Source of the DNA: Anthopleura xanthogrammica | Taxonomy: Eukaryota > Cnidaria > Anthozoa > Actiniaria > Actiniidae | Reading direction: 5' to 3' | Length of the DNA stretch: 64,000 bases | Assembly: GCA_964019055.1 (NCBI GenBank) | Contig: OZ025219.1 | Coordinates: 7,801,388-7,865,387 of the forward strand | Shown: piece after piece, positions 35,929 to 48,200 of the stretch | How the letters are laid out: every line of letters starts with the position of its first letter | Position numbering within the stretch: position 1 is the first letter of the stretch | The notes under the pieces: model-generated | The model's database searches: none | What the model was told of the DNA's origin: nothing | Seen by the model: the letters and a program-made list of their open reading frames with translations, nothing else | Translations under genes and position numbers: made by a program

Positions 35929-36347
35929 TCTAACTAACGATCATTAACAATCAACGGAAATCCATTTCATTTTCCTCGTTAGTGGCTTCATTTTACTTGC
36001 CTCTCACACGTCGAATGACACAATTTCTGCTTTATCATACCTAATAGTGTATTAATCAAATTTAATTCCGAAACCATATTTGCTTCCAAGATATAATTAT
36101 AGTCTTTCCTCTCACGAAACTCACCAAGGCAGGAAAGTACGTCATTATATGTAACCTTGAACTCTTGGTCGAGCTCTTTCTTTTAGGTAAAATTATGAAG
36201 TACGTGTAAAAAATTATGCCATTAACATGAAATATTTGCTGGGAAATAGGAGGGTTTTTCCCCGGGATGCCTTGTTAATTTGATAGTTTTAAGTGAAAAA
36301 GAAATCTATGGATGGCTATAAGATATATAAGATATTTTATATACTAG

Positions 36348-36492
36348 TTATACAATGGTTAATTTCGAGTGGGTTACCGTGGAATATCCCACGAGTCACT
36401 TGTAGTTTCTAGTATACACACGAGCCTTTAGGCGAGAAAATACAAGTGACGAGTGGGATATTCACGGTATGTCTCAAGAAACCATTGTATAA
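36348..36492. mobile_element. MITE-like foldback element
   Basis: It begins TTATACAATGGTT and ends AACCATTGTATAA. The arms contain GAATATCCCACGAGTCACTT and its near complement. The centre ACGAGCCTTTAGGCGAG is shared with the palindrome at 5743-5903. Confidence 0.85.
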
Positions 36493-36540
36493 CCATTTTA
36501 TCCCACACCATAGAAATACAAATGCATAGATTCAACGCGT

Positions 36541-36835
36541 ATGACAGACTGTCTGTCTGTCTGACAGACTGTCTGTCTGTCTGACTGACAGACTGACAGA
36601 CTGACAGACTGACAGACTGACAGACTGACAGACTTAGTGACTGTGACTGAGTGACTGTCTTTCTGACTGACTGACTGATTGACTAATTGACTGACTGACT
36701 CATTGACTGACTGACTCATTGACCGACTTACTAATTGCCTGACTGACTGACTCATTGACTGACTGATTGACTGACTAATTGACTGACTGACTGACTTACT
36801 GACTAATTGGCTGACTGACTAACTGTCTGACTGCC
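36541..36835. repeat. (GACT)n/(GACTGACA)n array
   Basis: CTGT/GACA blocks at 36546-36635 are followed by GACT units with TAATT/CATT interruptions. Confidence 0.93.
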
Positions 36836-37893
36836 ACGAACTGTATACTTATATCACCATTTATGTAATGTCGAATCAAATGTAGTGTTATAGTGATTAG
36901 GACAGTCGTTTATAAATTTAAAATGTCTAGTCTCGAGCTAGTTCGTGAAATGCAAAATATTATGTTTGAGATTCATCAGTTGTAATTTTCCCTACGGCTG
37001 ATGAAGAATTATAATATCTATTATCAGCCTTCTTTTACCTTGAAAACAACTCTTCCTCGCGGCAAATCCTTGGAATATTCTTAATAGTCATTCTAAATTT
37101 TTCGAAAAAAGTTTGAATTTGATGTACAGATGGGCGAATTTGAAGCAAATTTGAGCGTGTTGATAGACTTATTTGCATAAGGCTAAGATAATTGACGGAT
37201 CAGAAAAGCCAAAAAGCCAATCGAGTCCCGATACAAGTGTTTTCACAGTAAGTTTCTGCACTTATAAAATTTTGTTTGAGAAGTTCATTCTTTTTTTTTC
37301 TTTTTCGTGATCGTACAATTAATTGTTCTAACGAACTTTTTGGTCTTGTTTTCTTTTCTTTAAAAAAAATATTTTCAATTCCACTTCCCCATGCATTTAA
37401 TCGATTTTCTTTCATTGGTCTTTTTGTTATAAGTTTAACATTTCTCATGCCAAGAATTAACACTTTAATAACGAAGAGTCAGACGTTTCCTCGAGTATGC
37501 AAAAGATATTGTTTCATTTCCACTTTTCCCATTTATTCGATTTTCTCTCATTCATCATCTTTTCTTTTAATGTTTCCAAATTTGGAGCCTGAAAATTAAC
37601 ATTTTAATGAAGAGCCAAACATCCCCTGGAGTCATGGCTAGCAACGTTTGGCGACTAAAAAGTACCAAAAATTCAAATTAAAACCCTTGACCAACTAAGT
37701 CATATTTACATCACAAATAACCCATATTTCCAATAGCTCCTATACAAAGACTTTTAATTTTACTTTGAACAAGTGCATAGATGGCTAAAACACAAACAAA
37801 ATTAGAGAGATTTTTGAAGACAGGCCCTCTTTAGCCATTCTTTTCCAAATAAATATTGATGTCTAAATATTGCGTCTTTTCAGTAAATATTTC

Positions 37894-38128
37894 AGGCCGA
37901 TTTGCACAGTACAAATTTTACTTACAGCTAACTACAGCAATCTGCTTACGCTACGCTTACAACACGAATTGCTTCGTGTGAATCAAACCTACAGCTTGCT
38001 CACAACTGCTGTGTACGACAAGCGACAAGAAAAACTTACAAAACGCAATTCTTGTTGTAAGCGTGGCGTTAGCAGACTGCACGGCATGCGACAGCTGCAA
38101 GCAAAAGTTGTACCGTGGAAATCGGCAT
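37894..38128. mobile_element. MITE-like foldback element with long arms
   Basis: The left GCCGATTTGCACAGTACAA matches the right, reverse-complemented, GCCGATTTCCACGGTACAA. The arms are similar for about 90 bp, to CGCTTACAACA. The 91-residue open frame spanning it is an artefact of the GC-richer arms. Confidence 0.8.
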
Positions 38129-38139
38129 TTAGCCGTTTG

Positions 38140-40530
38140 AAGTAACTACAACTCGAGATAATTTAAAAAAAATAAGGTTTTGTTAATAGAAAAAAGACAG
38201 TGCAATCTCACCGCTATCTACGCTTGTACCGAGCTCTAACATTTAGATAGATATACAGTTTTTTTTTTGAAATTAAAAAATTGAAAAGTTCGACTCCTTT
38301 GGTCTTTTCTTGCGAAGGAAATATATGTAGTAGCATTTGAATCATGATTGTATCTTTTTTTTGCAACTCAAATATATAATCTAATTTCTTTTCAAATTTA
38401 TCAGCAAGCGCAGCCAGTAGAAGATGGGATCAAAATGGCTAAGATAAATAAGAACTATAGGAGAAGAGAAAGCTTAGGATTGAACATACCTTGTTATCTC
38501 GAAGCTTGAGCATAGAATAGGTGGTTTTGTTTAGTTCCTGTCCTCTCGTCGAGCTTGACTTGTCGCCAACGGAAGCGTGGTTCATGCCAAGGGTACCTTG
38601 TAGGTGTATACACGATTGATACGATCGCTTTCACAGGCAGTGGACCATATGTCAGACATATGCTACGAGTAAATTTATCCAGCAAGATTTTTATCTGAGA
38701 TAACTGCGGCTTTTCAAGCAATTGGTTCTCTTATTACTTTTTAAACTTAGATGAGAATGAGCTTCACTTCAACCTTGAAGGCGAAGCCTTTTTTAGGCCA
38801 TAGAACCCAAGGGTGATGTGTGGACAGGAAGCGATTCGTGGAATGAACCTGATGATGATGACGTTCGACGTTGATTACTCAGAAACGTACATGTTGGTGT
38901 TTAAAAACATCTTTCCTCTTGATTTATGGATTATTCTTAATCGAATTTTTCGGATGACAAAAGGTTATAAACAGCCATAAATTATTCATTAATTTTTCTC
39001 CTTTCATTAACTTGAAAAATAAGGTAGTTTGTAAACTACGAAACACAAAAATTAAGCAAAAAAAAATATTTGTCATTAACAATTTTTCCCTTGAGAGTTT
39101 TTCGATTTTTTTTTCTTTGATTTTTTTCCCTTTTTTGTTGTTGTTGTCTCTTTTTTAAGTAAAAAAAAAAAGCGACGATGATCGAGTTAAGTAAACGAAT
39201 AATTCATAAGGCATCGTATAACGGAGACAGAGTGATCTATATACAAAACAAAAAGAATTAACTTAATACTTAAAGTAGACAGAATTTCTGGTCAATATTG
39301 ATCAAAATGATAAAAAAGTGGGAGCAACGATAGGAATCGATGGCGATAAATCACTACAAAATAAAATAGATCATGATTGTGGGACATTCATATAATACTC
39401 AAACTGTGAACATCTTGATAAGCAATAGAGTCCTCAAGTGTGACGTCACGAAAAAATAAAGACAATCAAAAAAGACATTTACACGCCAAATTTGACGAGA
39501 ATCGGTCAAATAGCAGCTGAGATATGGCCATTTGAATATATAATTTTCCCATACAAAAAACTGTATTTTCGGCTCCGTTCATAAAGTTATGAACCGATAT
39601 GAACTGAACTTGATTCTTTTAATTGTCAAGGCCAACCTCGACTTGAAACCATTGTTTCGTGATCATCCATGCGAATTTGGGAAAGGTCTATTGACCTTGA
39701 AAAAATGATCTAACATTTTTCTTTCTTTCTTTCTTTCTTTCTTCCTTCCTTTCTTTTGAACACATAAATCTAAATTCAGTGTTTTGTGCTTAATCATTCA
39801 ATCATCAATCTCTAGAAAAAAACAAGGAAATAACTGGATACGCAATAATTAATAATAACTATTAATTATGCATGACCGACCAGAACAGAGGAAGTCGCCA
39901 GAAGCTCTCAATATTGATCATAAATGCTTCACCGCGATTGGTGTAAATGACAACACTTCTAACTACCAAGTAAGAAAATATATATACTTAGCTACTCATT
40001 AGGGATTAGCCGAGCTGATTATTTTGCTTCTTCTTCTCATTAAAGTTAATGTCAGAAATTAAAGTTTCAGGCGTGATTAAGAGCATTAGAGCATATTTTT
40101 ATAAAACAAATTGAAGGGTTTTGGCTTCTTCGCGCCGAACATGTTGAACACATCAAATTTGAGTTGGATTTTTGCGGCGTTTCGAAACGCGTTTGGTTTG
40201 ATTTAGCGTCGGTAATTGTCTTACAAGATGTTTAGGGGAAGTTTTTATCTATTTTGAACGACTATCATACTTTGGATCGATTAACCTTTATCGTAAACAT
40301 TTCATTCAACTTGTGGATGCAGATGGCAGGGGATTCTCAAAATAATTCAATCTTTTCAAAACAAATTTTTCTTTGTTTTTTTTTTAATAGTTTTTTTTTA
40401 GATATCAAAATGAAATATTGTGTGCTCATAAATTCCATTAAAACTCCTTCATAACCGTAAGCAAGATATTGGATTTTTCTTATATGTTTTAGTGACTTGC
40501 GATCAGTGCCAAAAATAAATCATTTATAAC
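38140..40530. other. unique AT-rich sequence, no gene supported
   Basis: It includes a short (TTTC)n run (39717-39745). A minus-strand 75-residue open frame (38494-38721) is GC-richer than its surroundings but resembles nothing I know. Confidence 0.4.
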
Positions 40531-40539
40531 AAAGCAAAG

Positions 40540-41085
40540 TCAGTTTCAAGAAAGCCATTTTAGTGTTAATTAAGAGAAACCACTTGAATGCCAATACCAT
40601 GAATGGACAAGGCGTGCTCTAATTTCCATTGATTAAAAAATGCCTAGAATTACCGAGTTCGGCAGTTGTCTATAATATTTAATAAAACCAGTTTAGTGTC
40701 AGATAAAGAAAACACTCGAAATTTTTCGCCTTTGGGAGTCCTCAACCGAGTAACCGGCTGTCAGCTGATAATGCAACCATTCCAATGCCAATAAAAAGCC
40801 ATTTCAATGTCAGCAAATAACATCTAAATGGCTTTCCTCAATTTAAATTTAAAAATGGAGAAAAATGAGTGCAACCATTCCAATATTGCCAATGAAAAAA
40901 GCCATTTTAATGTCAGCAAATGACATCTAAATGGCTTTCCTGAATTCAAATAAAAAAACACTAAAATCAGTGTAACCATTCCAATGCCAACGAAAAAGCC
41001 ATTTCAATGTCAGCAAATAACATCTAAATGGCTTCCCTTAATTCAAATTTTTTAAAAAACCTACTAAAATCAGTGTAATTATTAT
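40540..41085. repeat. ~100-bp tandem repeat with internal hairpin
   Basis: GCAACCATTCCAAT-type starts occur at 40772, 40870 and 40971, with a partial unit at 41073 and degraded units to the left. Every full unit contains AGCCATTT, TCAGCAAAT(A/G)ACATC and AAATGGCTT, so AAGCCATTT/AAATGGCTT can pair as a stem. Confidence 0.85.
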
Positions 41086-41589
41086 CCGTGAGATAATAAA
41101 TATCATAAAAAAGGAAATAAAGAAAATGGGAGAAAAAAATGAAAAAATAACTGAAAAAAAAAAAAAGAATGGCAGCTTTGGACGAGACGTATATAGTATT
41201 GGTTGAAATAATTAACGACATTGAGTTATCTCAAGGTACTTCGATATCGGCACAGACAGAGCGTTAGTAGCCAAAATTCCCGTAGCCAAAGGCTAATATT
41301 CGCTATTCGATAAGTGTTTTAGTTAAAACAGTCACGTACGAGTCGATAATTTGAACAGCCAGTCAATACAGCTAGTAGAAGACGTCAGGAAAATTAATAA
41401 TGATCTGATATACCATTCATCAAAAAAGATATACGATTTGGGTTTGTAATACACGTATCTCTGAGATCTCTATATCTTGTAAGGCTTACCGAAACAGAAA
41501 TAATATTATCGCCATTCTATTGAGGCCTCTTTATAAACACAGGGGGGAGGGGGTTGGGACATCAAGCAGAGTCAAATTTTACTCCTCAT

Positions 41590-41935
41590 TCCTCCCAAAT
41601 GGTATCTATAAAATTCCTTTTAATCCTCTCCTCTAAATTTCTTCAGCATATATTTTCATCTCCTCCTCCAAAGTTTGTGAACTTCTCAGTCCCTCCACCC
41701 CTTCAAAATGTTTCCCAATACAACAGCATCCCTGTCCAACCCCTAAACTTTTTATGAATTTCTCAGCCCTTCTACCCCTTAAAACTAGTCCCCAAGATAA
41801 CACAGCCCTACTGCCCACCCCTCCCCAAAGGCTTCTATGGATTTCTAAGTCCCTGTTCCCTTAATCTCCTGCCAAAGACAACACAACCTACATCCCCATC
41901 CTCAAAGTTTCTACGAACTTCTCTCTCTACGAGAA
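41590..41935. repeat. ~80-bp C/T-rich degenerate tandem repeat
   Basis: AAAGTTTGTGAACTTCTCAG (41670), AAACTTTTTATGAATTTCTC (41746), AAAGGCTTCTATGGATTTCT (41828) and AAAGTTTCTACGAACTTCTC (41905) start successive units, separated by pyrimidine-rich CCCC-containing spacers. Confidence 0.75.
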
Positions 41936-42784
41936 AAATGCATATTACCAACCTCTCCTGTTCTCGGTAAGAAATGAAAAGCCCCTTAAGGTTTTTACTA
42001 ATCTAATTCAAAGTTATTCTGAACAAGAGATAATTGTCAGCTGATAAAGGAATGTCTCGCAGTAACTGAATCAGTGAAGATCGGTTCTTGTGAGTACCGA
42101 AGGAGTGAGACACGCTGGAGCCAGTATTTACTCGTCTTTATCTGAGTCGGTAAATGCGCACGTTTCAAACTTGAATATGATGAAGAAATCGTACTGAAAT
42201 ATAAACAAGAACTTAATTTCCGAAGACTCATCTTATCAAGAATCGTTTCCCTTATTATTCAACTTTTCAAATTGGCTGAAGATTTCCAATGGAGACGGGA
42301 AAGATAAGTTATGTTAAATATGGAGTTTGCGCGCAAACGTTCCCCAACCCGTACCTCCCTTAATGACACTATTACTATTAACTCTCTATACAAAGATTTC
42401 CGAGTTCTGAAACAAGAATTCCGAGTTCTGTCCAGCTGACCACCAATATGGCGGCGATGACGTAAGCGATAGCGTAGGAGTACACTTGAATCTAATACAA
42501 TAAAAAATAGATATAAATATTTGAAACCCAGCAGTTATTTTGTTTGTTTGAACTTGTATAGTACCTCAAACTTAAGGGTTTTAGGAGTTGACAGAGATAA
42601 AATACAGTGTTTTTTTTCAAGGGCATGTTACTGCCGGGTCAAGTCGTGTCTTTTGACACAAAGGCACAACATGCAGAGACAATGCCGGTAAAAAAAAACC
42701 TACGCATCGACACCTACCAAGTGATTTGAAATGCATTGTTTGTCACAGCGAAAATTTCCAAGTGTTCTCTATTATCTCTAGTCA

Positions 42785-42997
42785 AAATGAAATATTTTCC
42801 ACCAACAACGACGAAATAAGTTTTTCTGAAAGGTATTTGGTGAATCTTTGCACAGATGAGTTTTATTTTCTTTATTTTCAAGCAAAAACTGTTGTAAATC
42901 GAGCCGAAAACCTGGAACTAGGAAACATTGAGCTACGAAGAAAATTGTCGCTGATTGGCTAATTTCTCAGCTCAGCCTGAGAAAAGCGAAATCACCT
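42785..42997 (+). repeat. dispersed repeat E (copy 1)
   Basis: TATTTTCCACCAACAACGAC through GGAACTAGGAAACATTGAGC and GAGAAAAGCGAAATCACCT matches the reverse complement of 62300-62505. The plus frame is open for 78 residues here (42726-42962). The other copy has an in-frame stop but ends at the same Leu-Ile-Gly-stop, so the repeat may derive from a coding sequence. Confidence 0.8.
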
Positions 42998-43527
42998 AGA
43001 CCTACCATCCAAACCTACAATAGAAACAGAAAATGGCGGCCGCACATTCAGAAATATAGCAACTAGATACTGAGCTAAATCGATGAAAACTCGATAAATG
43101 GAAATAAAAGAGAGCGTTTTCAGCAAAACGAGTAGAAACGCGTAGCCGAGGTGAAGGAGGCTGAGTGAACGCATATATGAGAAGTGTTTTACTGACAATA
43201 CAAAACAATATTTCACCTGATTAACGTATTGCGTAGCTCGGATAATTACCGATTATCGAATAAAAAAGAAGAAAATATAAAGAAAAAAGAGTTTATTAAT
43301 TGTATTTCAAAGTTCTTTTTCATTTGAAATTTAACAGTTATTTTTATAATTCGATTTCATTTTCCCGCCAAAGTGCCTTCCACAAGCCACTAACTCTACT
43401 CTAACTTTTTGGTTTAACACTACCATCATTCCACCAGAAGAAAATCTGCTACTACTGAAATTCCTGACCTCTGGCAACAACCATCACTACGAATGAACCA
43501 ATCAGGGAAAAGTAATGGCGTCACGTG

Positions 43528-43772
43528 ATCATCCCCTTATATTTGGGAATTTAAGATTTGCAATATCTTCGATAGCGACGTCAACCGGAAGTGTAAATAA
43601 TTTCTCTTCGGGGTTCTGTTCATTGGAGATTTCATTGTGAGTAAAGTCAACTCATCCACAGGGAAGACACATTTTGAAAGCGTGAGTCTCCAAAGTAAAG
43701 TTATTTACACTTCCGCTTGACATCGCCGTCGTAGATTTTGCAAATCTTAAAGTCCCTATTGGATGGGGAATG
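43528..43772. mobile_element. MITE-like foldback element
   Basis: The left AATTTAAGATTTGCAATATC and the right, reverse-complemented, ACTTTAAGATTTGCAAAATC run on through CGGAAGTGTAAATAA in both arms. Weaker similarity extends outward to CCCC-rich ends. Confidence 0.8.
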
Positions 43773-43886
43773 CATACATGTTTCGCACTCTGATACAGAT
43801 TGTTCTAAAGGTTTAAAAAAATAATCGTACATTCAAAATTGTAAGCCAATATGATGGAGGATATCACGTGACGTGATAATAATCTA

Positions 43887-43898
43887 CGTCATCGCCGC
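43887..43898 (-). promoter_or_regulatory. TISU/YY1-type motif
   Basis: The minus strand carries CAACATGGCGGC followed by GATGACGTAG. Nearly the same string, AATATGGCGGCGATGACGTA, lies on the plus strand at about 42446. The frame closes after five codons, so it is not a coding start by itself. Confidence 0.35.
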
Positions 43899-44099
43899 CA
43901 TGTTGGTGAAGAAAACAGGCGGATCTTCGTTTGCTTCTTTAAGGCGAGATTTCACTGAGCAATTTTCTCTGCAACTTGTCTCGACACAAGGTCAACTTAG
44001 CTGGTTTAGAGTGGTGTGTTGCGTAGTATTGATAGGAATTCTTCTACTAAGCTTTGCACAAATTGTTATAAATTAGTTCGTAAATACTTTAACGACACA

Positions 44100-45190
44100 A
44101 AAGTATAAGCATCGCAAACAATAGAAATATAAATATACAAAAAATTATCCCAATTGTTATCAGAGGTTATCAGAATTTATCGTTTGGTTCTCAAGCTATG
44201 CTTCTAAGATTGATCTTAATTTCACAATCTGCGTCTATAATTCGAGCCTGCGCTTCTCCTGGTCAGCAGCAAAAGCTTGGCACTAACCAGTATGCGCGCG
44301 GCCATGGGGATTAGAAAATGAAAAGTATATTAATCTCAACTATGAACGCCTTTGGTTCTGCGGAAGCTGATTTTTAAATTTTTTTTTTTTTTGGTTTAAT
44401 ATTTCGTTCCAATTTTTTGCAGGAAATACTAGTCTAGCTTCGCCCTGTAGCCGTACGAAAAGTTATTTCAATCAAAACTGCTGTTTGCAATCCACGTTAG
44501 AACAGTACAGTAGTAGTAGCATGATAATAATTTATCGAATATTAAACAATTGATATTCAATGGAAATTAAATTTGTTCTTCTTTTTTGCTGGAAATTTTA
44601 CTATCCTCCCTTGGTATGTTCGCTGCACTGTATGTCAAATAATTTAAGTGCCTTATAAACATACATTGTAGCATTACGTACCTCTTTTAAACTCTTATCA
44701 ATGCATTAGAATTTATATTCCAGCACCAGGATTTATGAAAAATGTGTTTACATTGGCATTTTCGACGATCAAGCTAAATGAAATGTAATCCGAACAGTGG
44801 ACGAAAAACTCATTCTCCCAGATGAAATTGGAGCGAAAATTCCGAAAAATAGTATATAGTAGGGGCCCATTTTTTGCGACAGAATATTTTAAGTGTATAC
44901 ACTGGACGAAGTTGAGTTGTAGAATTTTAAGAAATTTCAAAATGAAATTATTTTTGTCGGCAAAAAAAATGTAAAGCCATTTCTAGTTTCATCACCATTT
45001 TGTAGAGCACAATGACGACGGAAAACGTTTGAATTTTTTTATGAAATTCTATGCTGAAATAGAGGTAACCCTTATTATTTTTTGAACACTTTTTCGTTCA
45101 GCATATGGGGTAGTCTACTGCATTCTATTCATTTTGAAATGCATGCCTTAATCATACATCTACATACGTATAGACCTCATATTGTAGAAT
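44100..45190. other. 3' flank of PATL1, no other gene seen
   Basis: No canonical AATAAA or ATTAAA on the minus strand was found within about 250 bases below the PATL1 stop codon. The exact 3' end of the transcript is therefore not defined here. Confidence 0.4.
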
Positions 45191-45227
45191 TCATGATTTG
45201 AGCTCTTCTCTTGTCGATAAAGCCAAC
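45191..45227 (-). CDS. PATL1: PATL1 exon 20 (last coding)
   Basis: Encodes the end, [12 protein letters not shown], then TGA. Acceptor TTTTTCCAG. It is short and not conserved, so it is less certain than the others. Confidence 0.75.
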
Positions 45228-48200
45228 CTGGAAAAAGAAGAAAGGATTATTACTACGAAATACGAGGGTTGTACCTCTTTAAAAACATGACTTGATAAAG
45301 GAAAACATACAACAACAGCATTTTTTGGGATATTCAGTTGAAGATGTAGCATGGAATAGTCATGTTTCTAAAGGTTGCGCGCACATCCAACTTGAATAAA
45401 AAATATTTCGAAACTGACCTAATAAAATGTTGAACTGAATTTTTGGTTGTTTTATCAGAGTAAAAATGCTATGCAGATATTGCACATTCAACTTTCTTTC
45501 TTTCTTTTTTCCTTTGTTTTGTTGTTGTTTGTACTTTCCTAGGGAATGGGGGGGGGGGGGGGGGTTCTAAAGTGGCTGGGTGGAGCCATAGGGGATGCGC
45601 ACCCCATAAATGGGTCGTGTTTGATGCTAATACACCACTTCTCTCCACGATGGTCATGGGTTAGATCCTCAGCCCCGCAATCATATGTGAGTAGAGATGC
45701 CTATTGGTTCTCTCCTGTTTCCTCAGTTTTCTCCAGGTTATCGAGTTTTCCTCCATCCGCGAAAATTAACTTCTAAATTTCAATTTAATAGTGTAATTAG
45801 GTCCAAGGGTTTGTTAGCCACTGGCGATTAAGCACACCCTCATACGAAAAGGCCGGCTTATACAAATCTTTTAAAGTCTGCCGTGACACTTATAGAAAAT
45901 ATTATTTTTTTGCACAAGATCCAGCTTCATTTTACCTGTAATGTTCCTGTAGACTGCTCTTGTCATAAGACGCATCACACGAGCCAAGAACAGTAACCAA
46001 TGGTGTCACACCAGACATGTTCTTAGCCAGTAGTTTGACTGGTACGTCACTGAATTCCTTAGCTACTTGACTGACTAAAGCGTCCCTATTAGAAACAAAG
46101 AAGAAAAAAACGCACTCAACAGATTAATATCATTAATTGATGGTCAAGTAGATCCTCTCAGAGCGTGCACTCAGGCTTTCGAAGACTTGTTTCACGGCTC
46201 TGGTGTGCTGTGAGCCTTCGCCATCATTACAGTAGCTCAGCCGCAAAAGCATGCGACCTACATGTATACTGTAATCGGCGATTTGTGAAAGAAAGGGAAA
46301 AATAAACCAAAAAAGGCCTTCAGCTTAATACTCGGGCATTCCATAGGAAGCCCAAGTAATAATCACTGCAAGACTTCTCGTAATATATTAGAGTATTACA
46401 AGACTATTCCTTTTGTTTAATTGTACTTTTTCTTTCTTTCTTTCTTTCCTTTCATTCAGTTTTTAATAACAAATTCCTGTCTCGCACAAGGTTTTGCAAG
46501 GAAAGTGCGCAAAGCCCAACTGGGAAATAATTTCTTAGTGTTTTCTAAGCCAAGTACTCCAAATGAATATAACGTTACAGTGTATATAGAAATACTTACC
46601 AAGTTTTGGGATATTCCTCTTTATTATCTGAAGGAAAAGTTGATGAATTTGCTTTCTTCAGCAATGAACTGAGCACAGCGATGCCAAACTGAAAGAAAAT
46701 TGACCGTCAATATTATTATTGAACAACTGGTTACTGCCGTTCTCAATAACACAAGCGTAATCGTACAATTCGCCGTCGCGACAAATAGAATTTTGGTGGA
46801 CGTCAATCAAAATGTTTCCATGGCAATGTTGGAAAACACAAAGTTTTTGAGAGCACGTGGCTATGGAATGTCATGGAAACGCCTTGATTGACGTCCACTA
46901 AGACCTACTTTGTCGCGATAATGATACCGCGCGTGCTATTGAGAACGAGGGTAAAATAGCCCGCTCGGCTACGCCTTTCAAGCTAATAAATCAAAAGATA
47001 CCAACCTGATTGGATAATACTGATGAGAGCGGTGAGGCTGGGTCGTTATTACCATAAACCAAGTACTTGAGGGACTGGAATACAACTTCTGCTGTTGCCA
47101 TATCAACCACTCGGCCCAATGGATTGATAAGCAGTGGAAGAAGCTAAGTGAAGATCATACAACAGTATAACAGTATCAGTGATCAAGGTGAATAATAGGA
47201 GAAAAAGAAGAGGCTTAATTATTAAAGGTGAATAAAATACAAATAGAAGATGTGCGAGGTAGAGACACGAGTCTCAGAACTGTTGTTTGCAGTTGCTCAA
47301 GCCCATTTTCATATGTAAAACCACACAATTTGCTAGGGTTACTAGGGTTAGGCCGAGTAATTTCCATCTAGGCCCTCGTAGATCAGATAGAATTAGAATT
47401 TAGAAGTTGAAACGGAGGAAGGAAAACCAGAGAACCCGAAGGAAACCCTTGAAGCACAGGCAAGGAAACAACAAACTCTACTCACATACGACACCGAGCC
47501 TGGCAGGACTTGAACCCGGGTCGCATTAGTGAGAGGCGTATAACATTCAAATGTATAACATTCAAATGCATGCTTGGTAAGCAATGTCCAAAAGGAAAGA
47601 AGTGAAGTGAAGTAAAAGCAAGAGAGGGAATAATCGAAAAAGAAATTGAAAAAATAACCCTCTTTAAATAATTCAGTCAACCATGTCTGCTTGATCCCTG
47701 GAATAAGGTCAAAAATATTCTTACCTCATCCTGGTTATCTTTCTTGATCACCATGACAATGTTTCTACAAATTGATTGCAAAATAGTTTCTGACTGAGCC
47801 TGTAACGTAAAAAGATCATGTGAGGCAGATAAAACACTATGAGGGAAAATGGCGGGAGATAAGCTGAAGGAGCTGTAAATAATGCCCTCGGATTTCATAG
47901 AAGGTAGTACTATAGGTAGTATATACATCCCCCCCCCTCCACTGCACACCACCACCCTCAACCAGTACTTGTTCACTTTTCTCCAAGAGCCCAGCACAGT
48001 TTATTTCCTGATGAGAGGAACTGATGAAAACTATGAGGCCATTTGCTAGAAAAGGAGGATTAGTTAATCAAATCAGTACCTGTTTGAAGTAATTTAATAG
48101 CCTACTAATGAGAACTTTGCCTTTGCGAACGGACATCACTTGTATAAGGAACTCTACATCACTATCAAAGGAAGGTATGAGGTTAGTTAGCTGTAAGTGT

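Noticed and set aside
38494..38721. 75-residue minus-strand open frame with coding-like composition
   Set aside because: No recognisable family, no splice context and no second copy; could be chance. A translated database search would decide.
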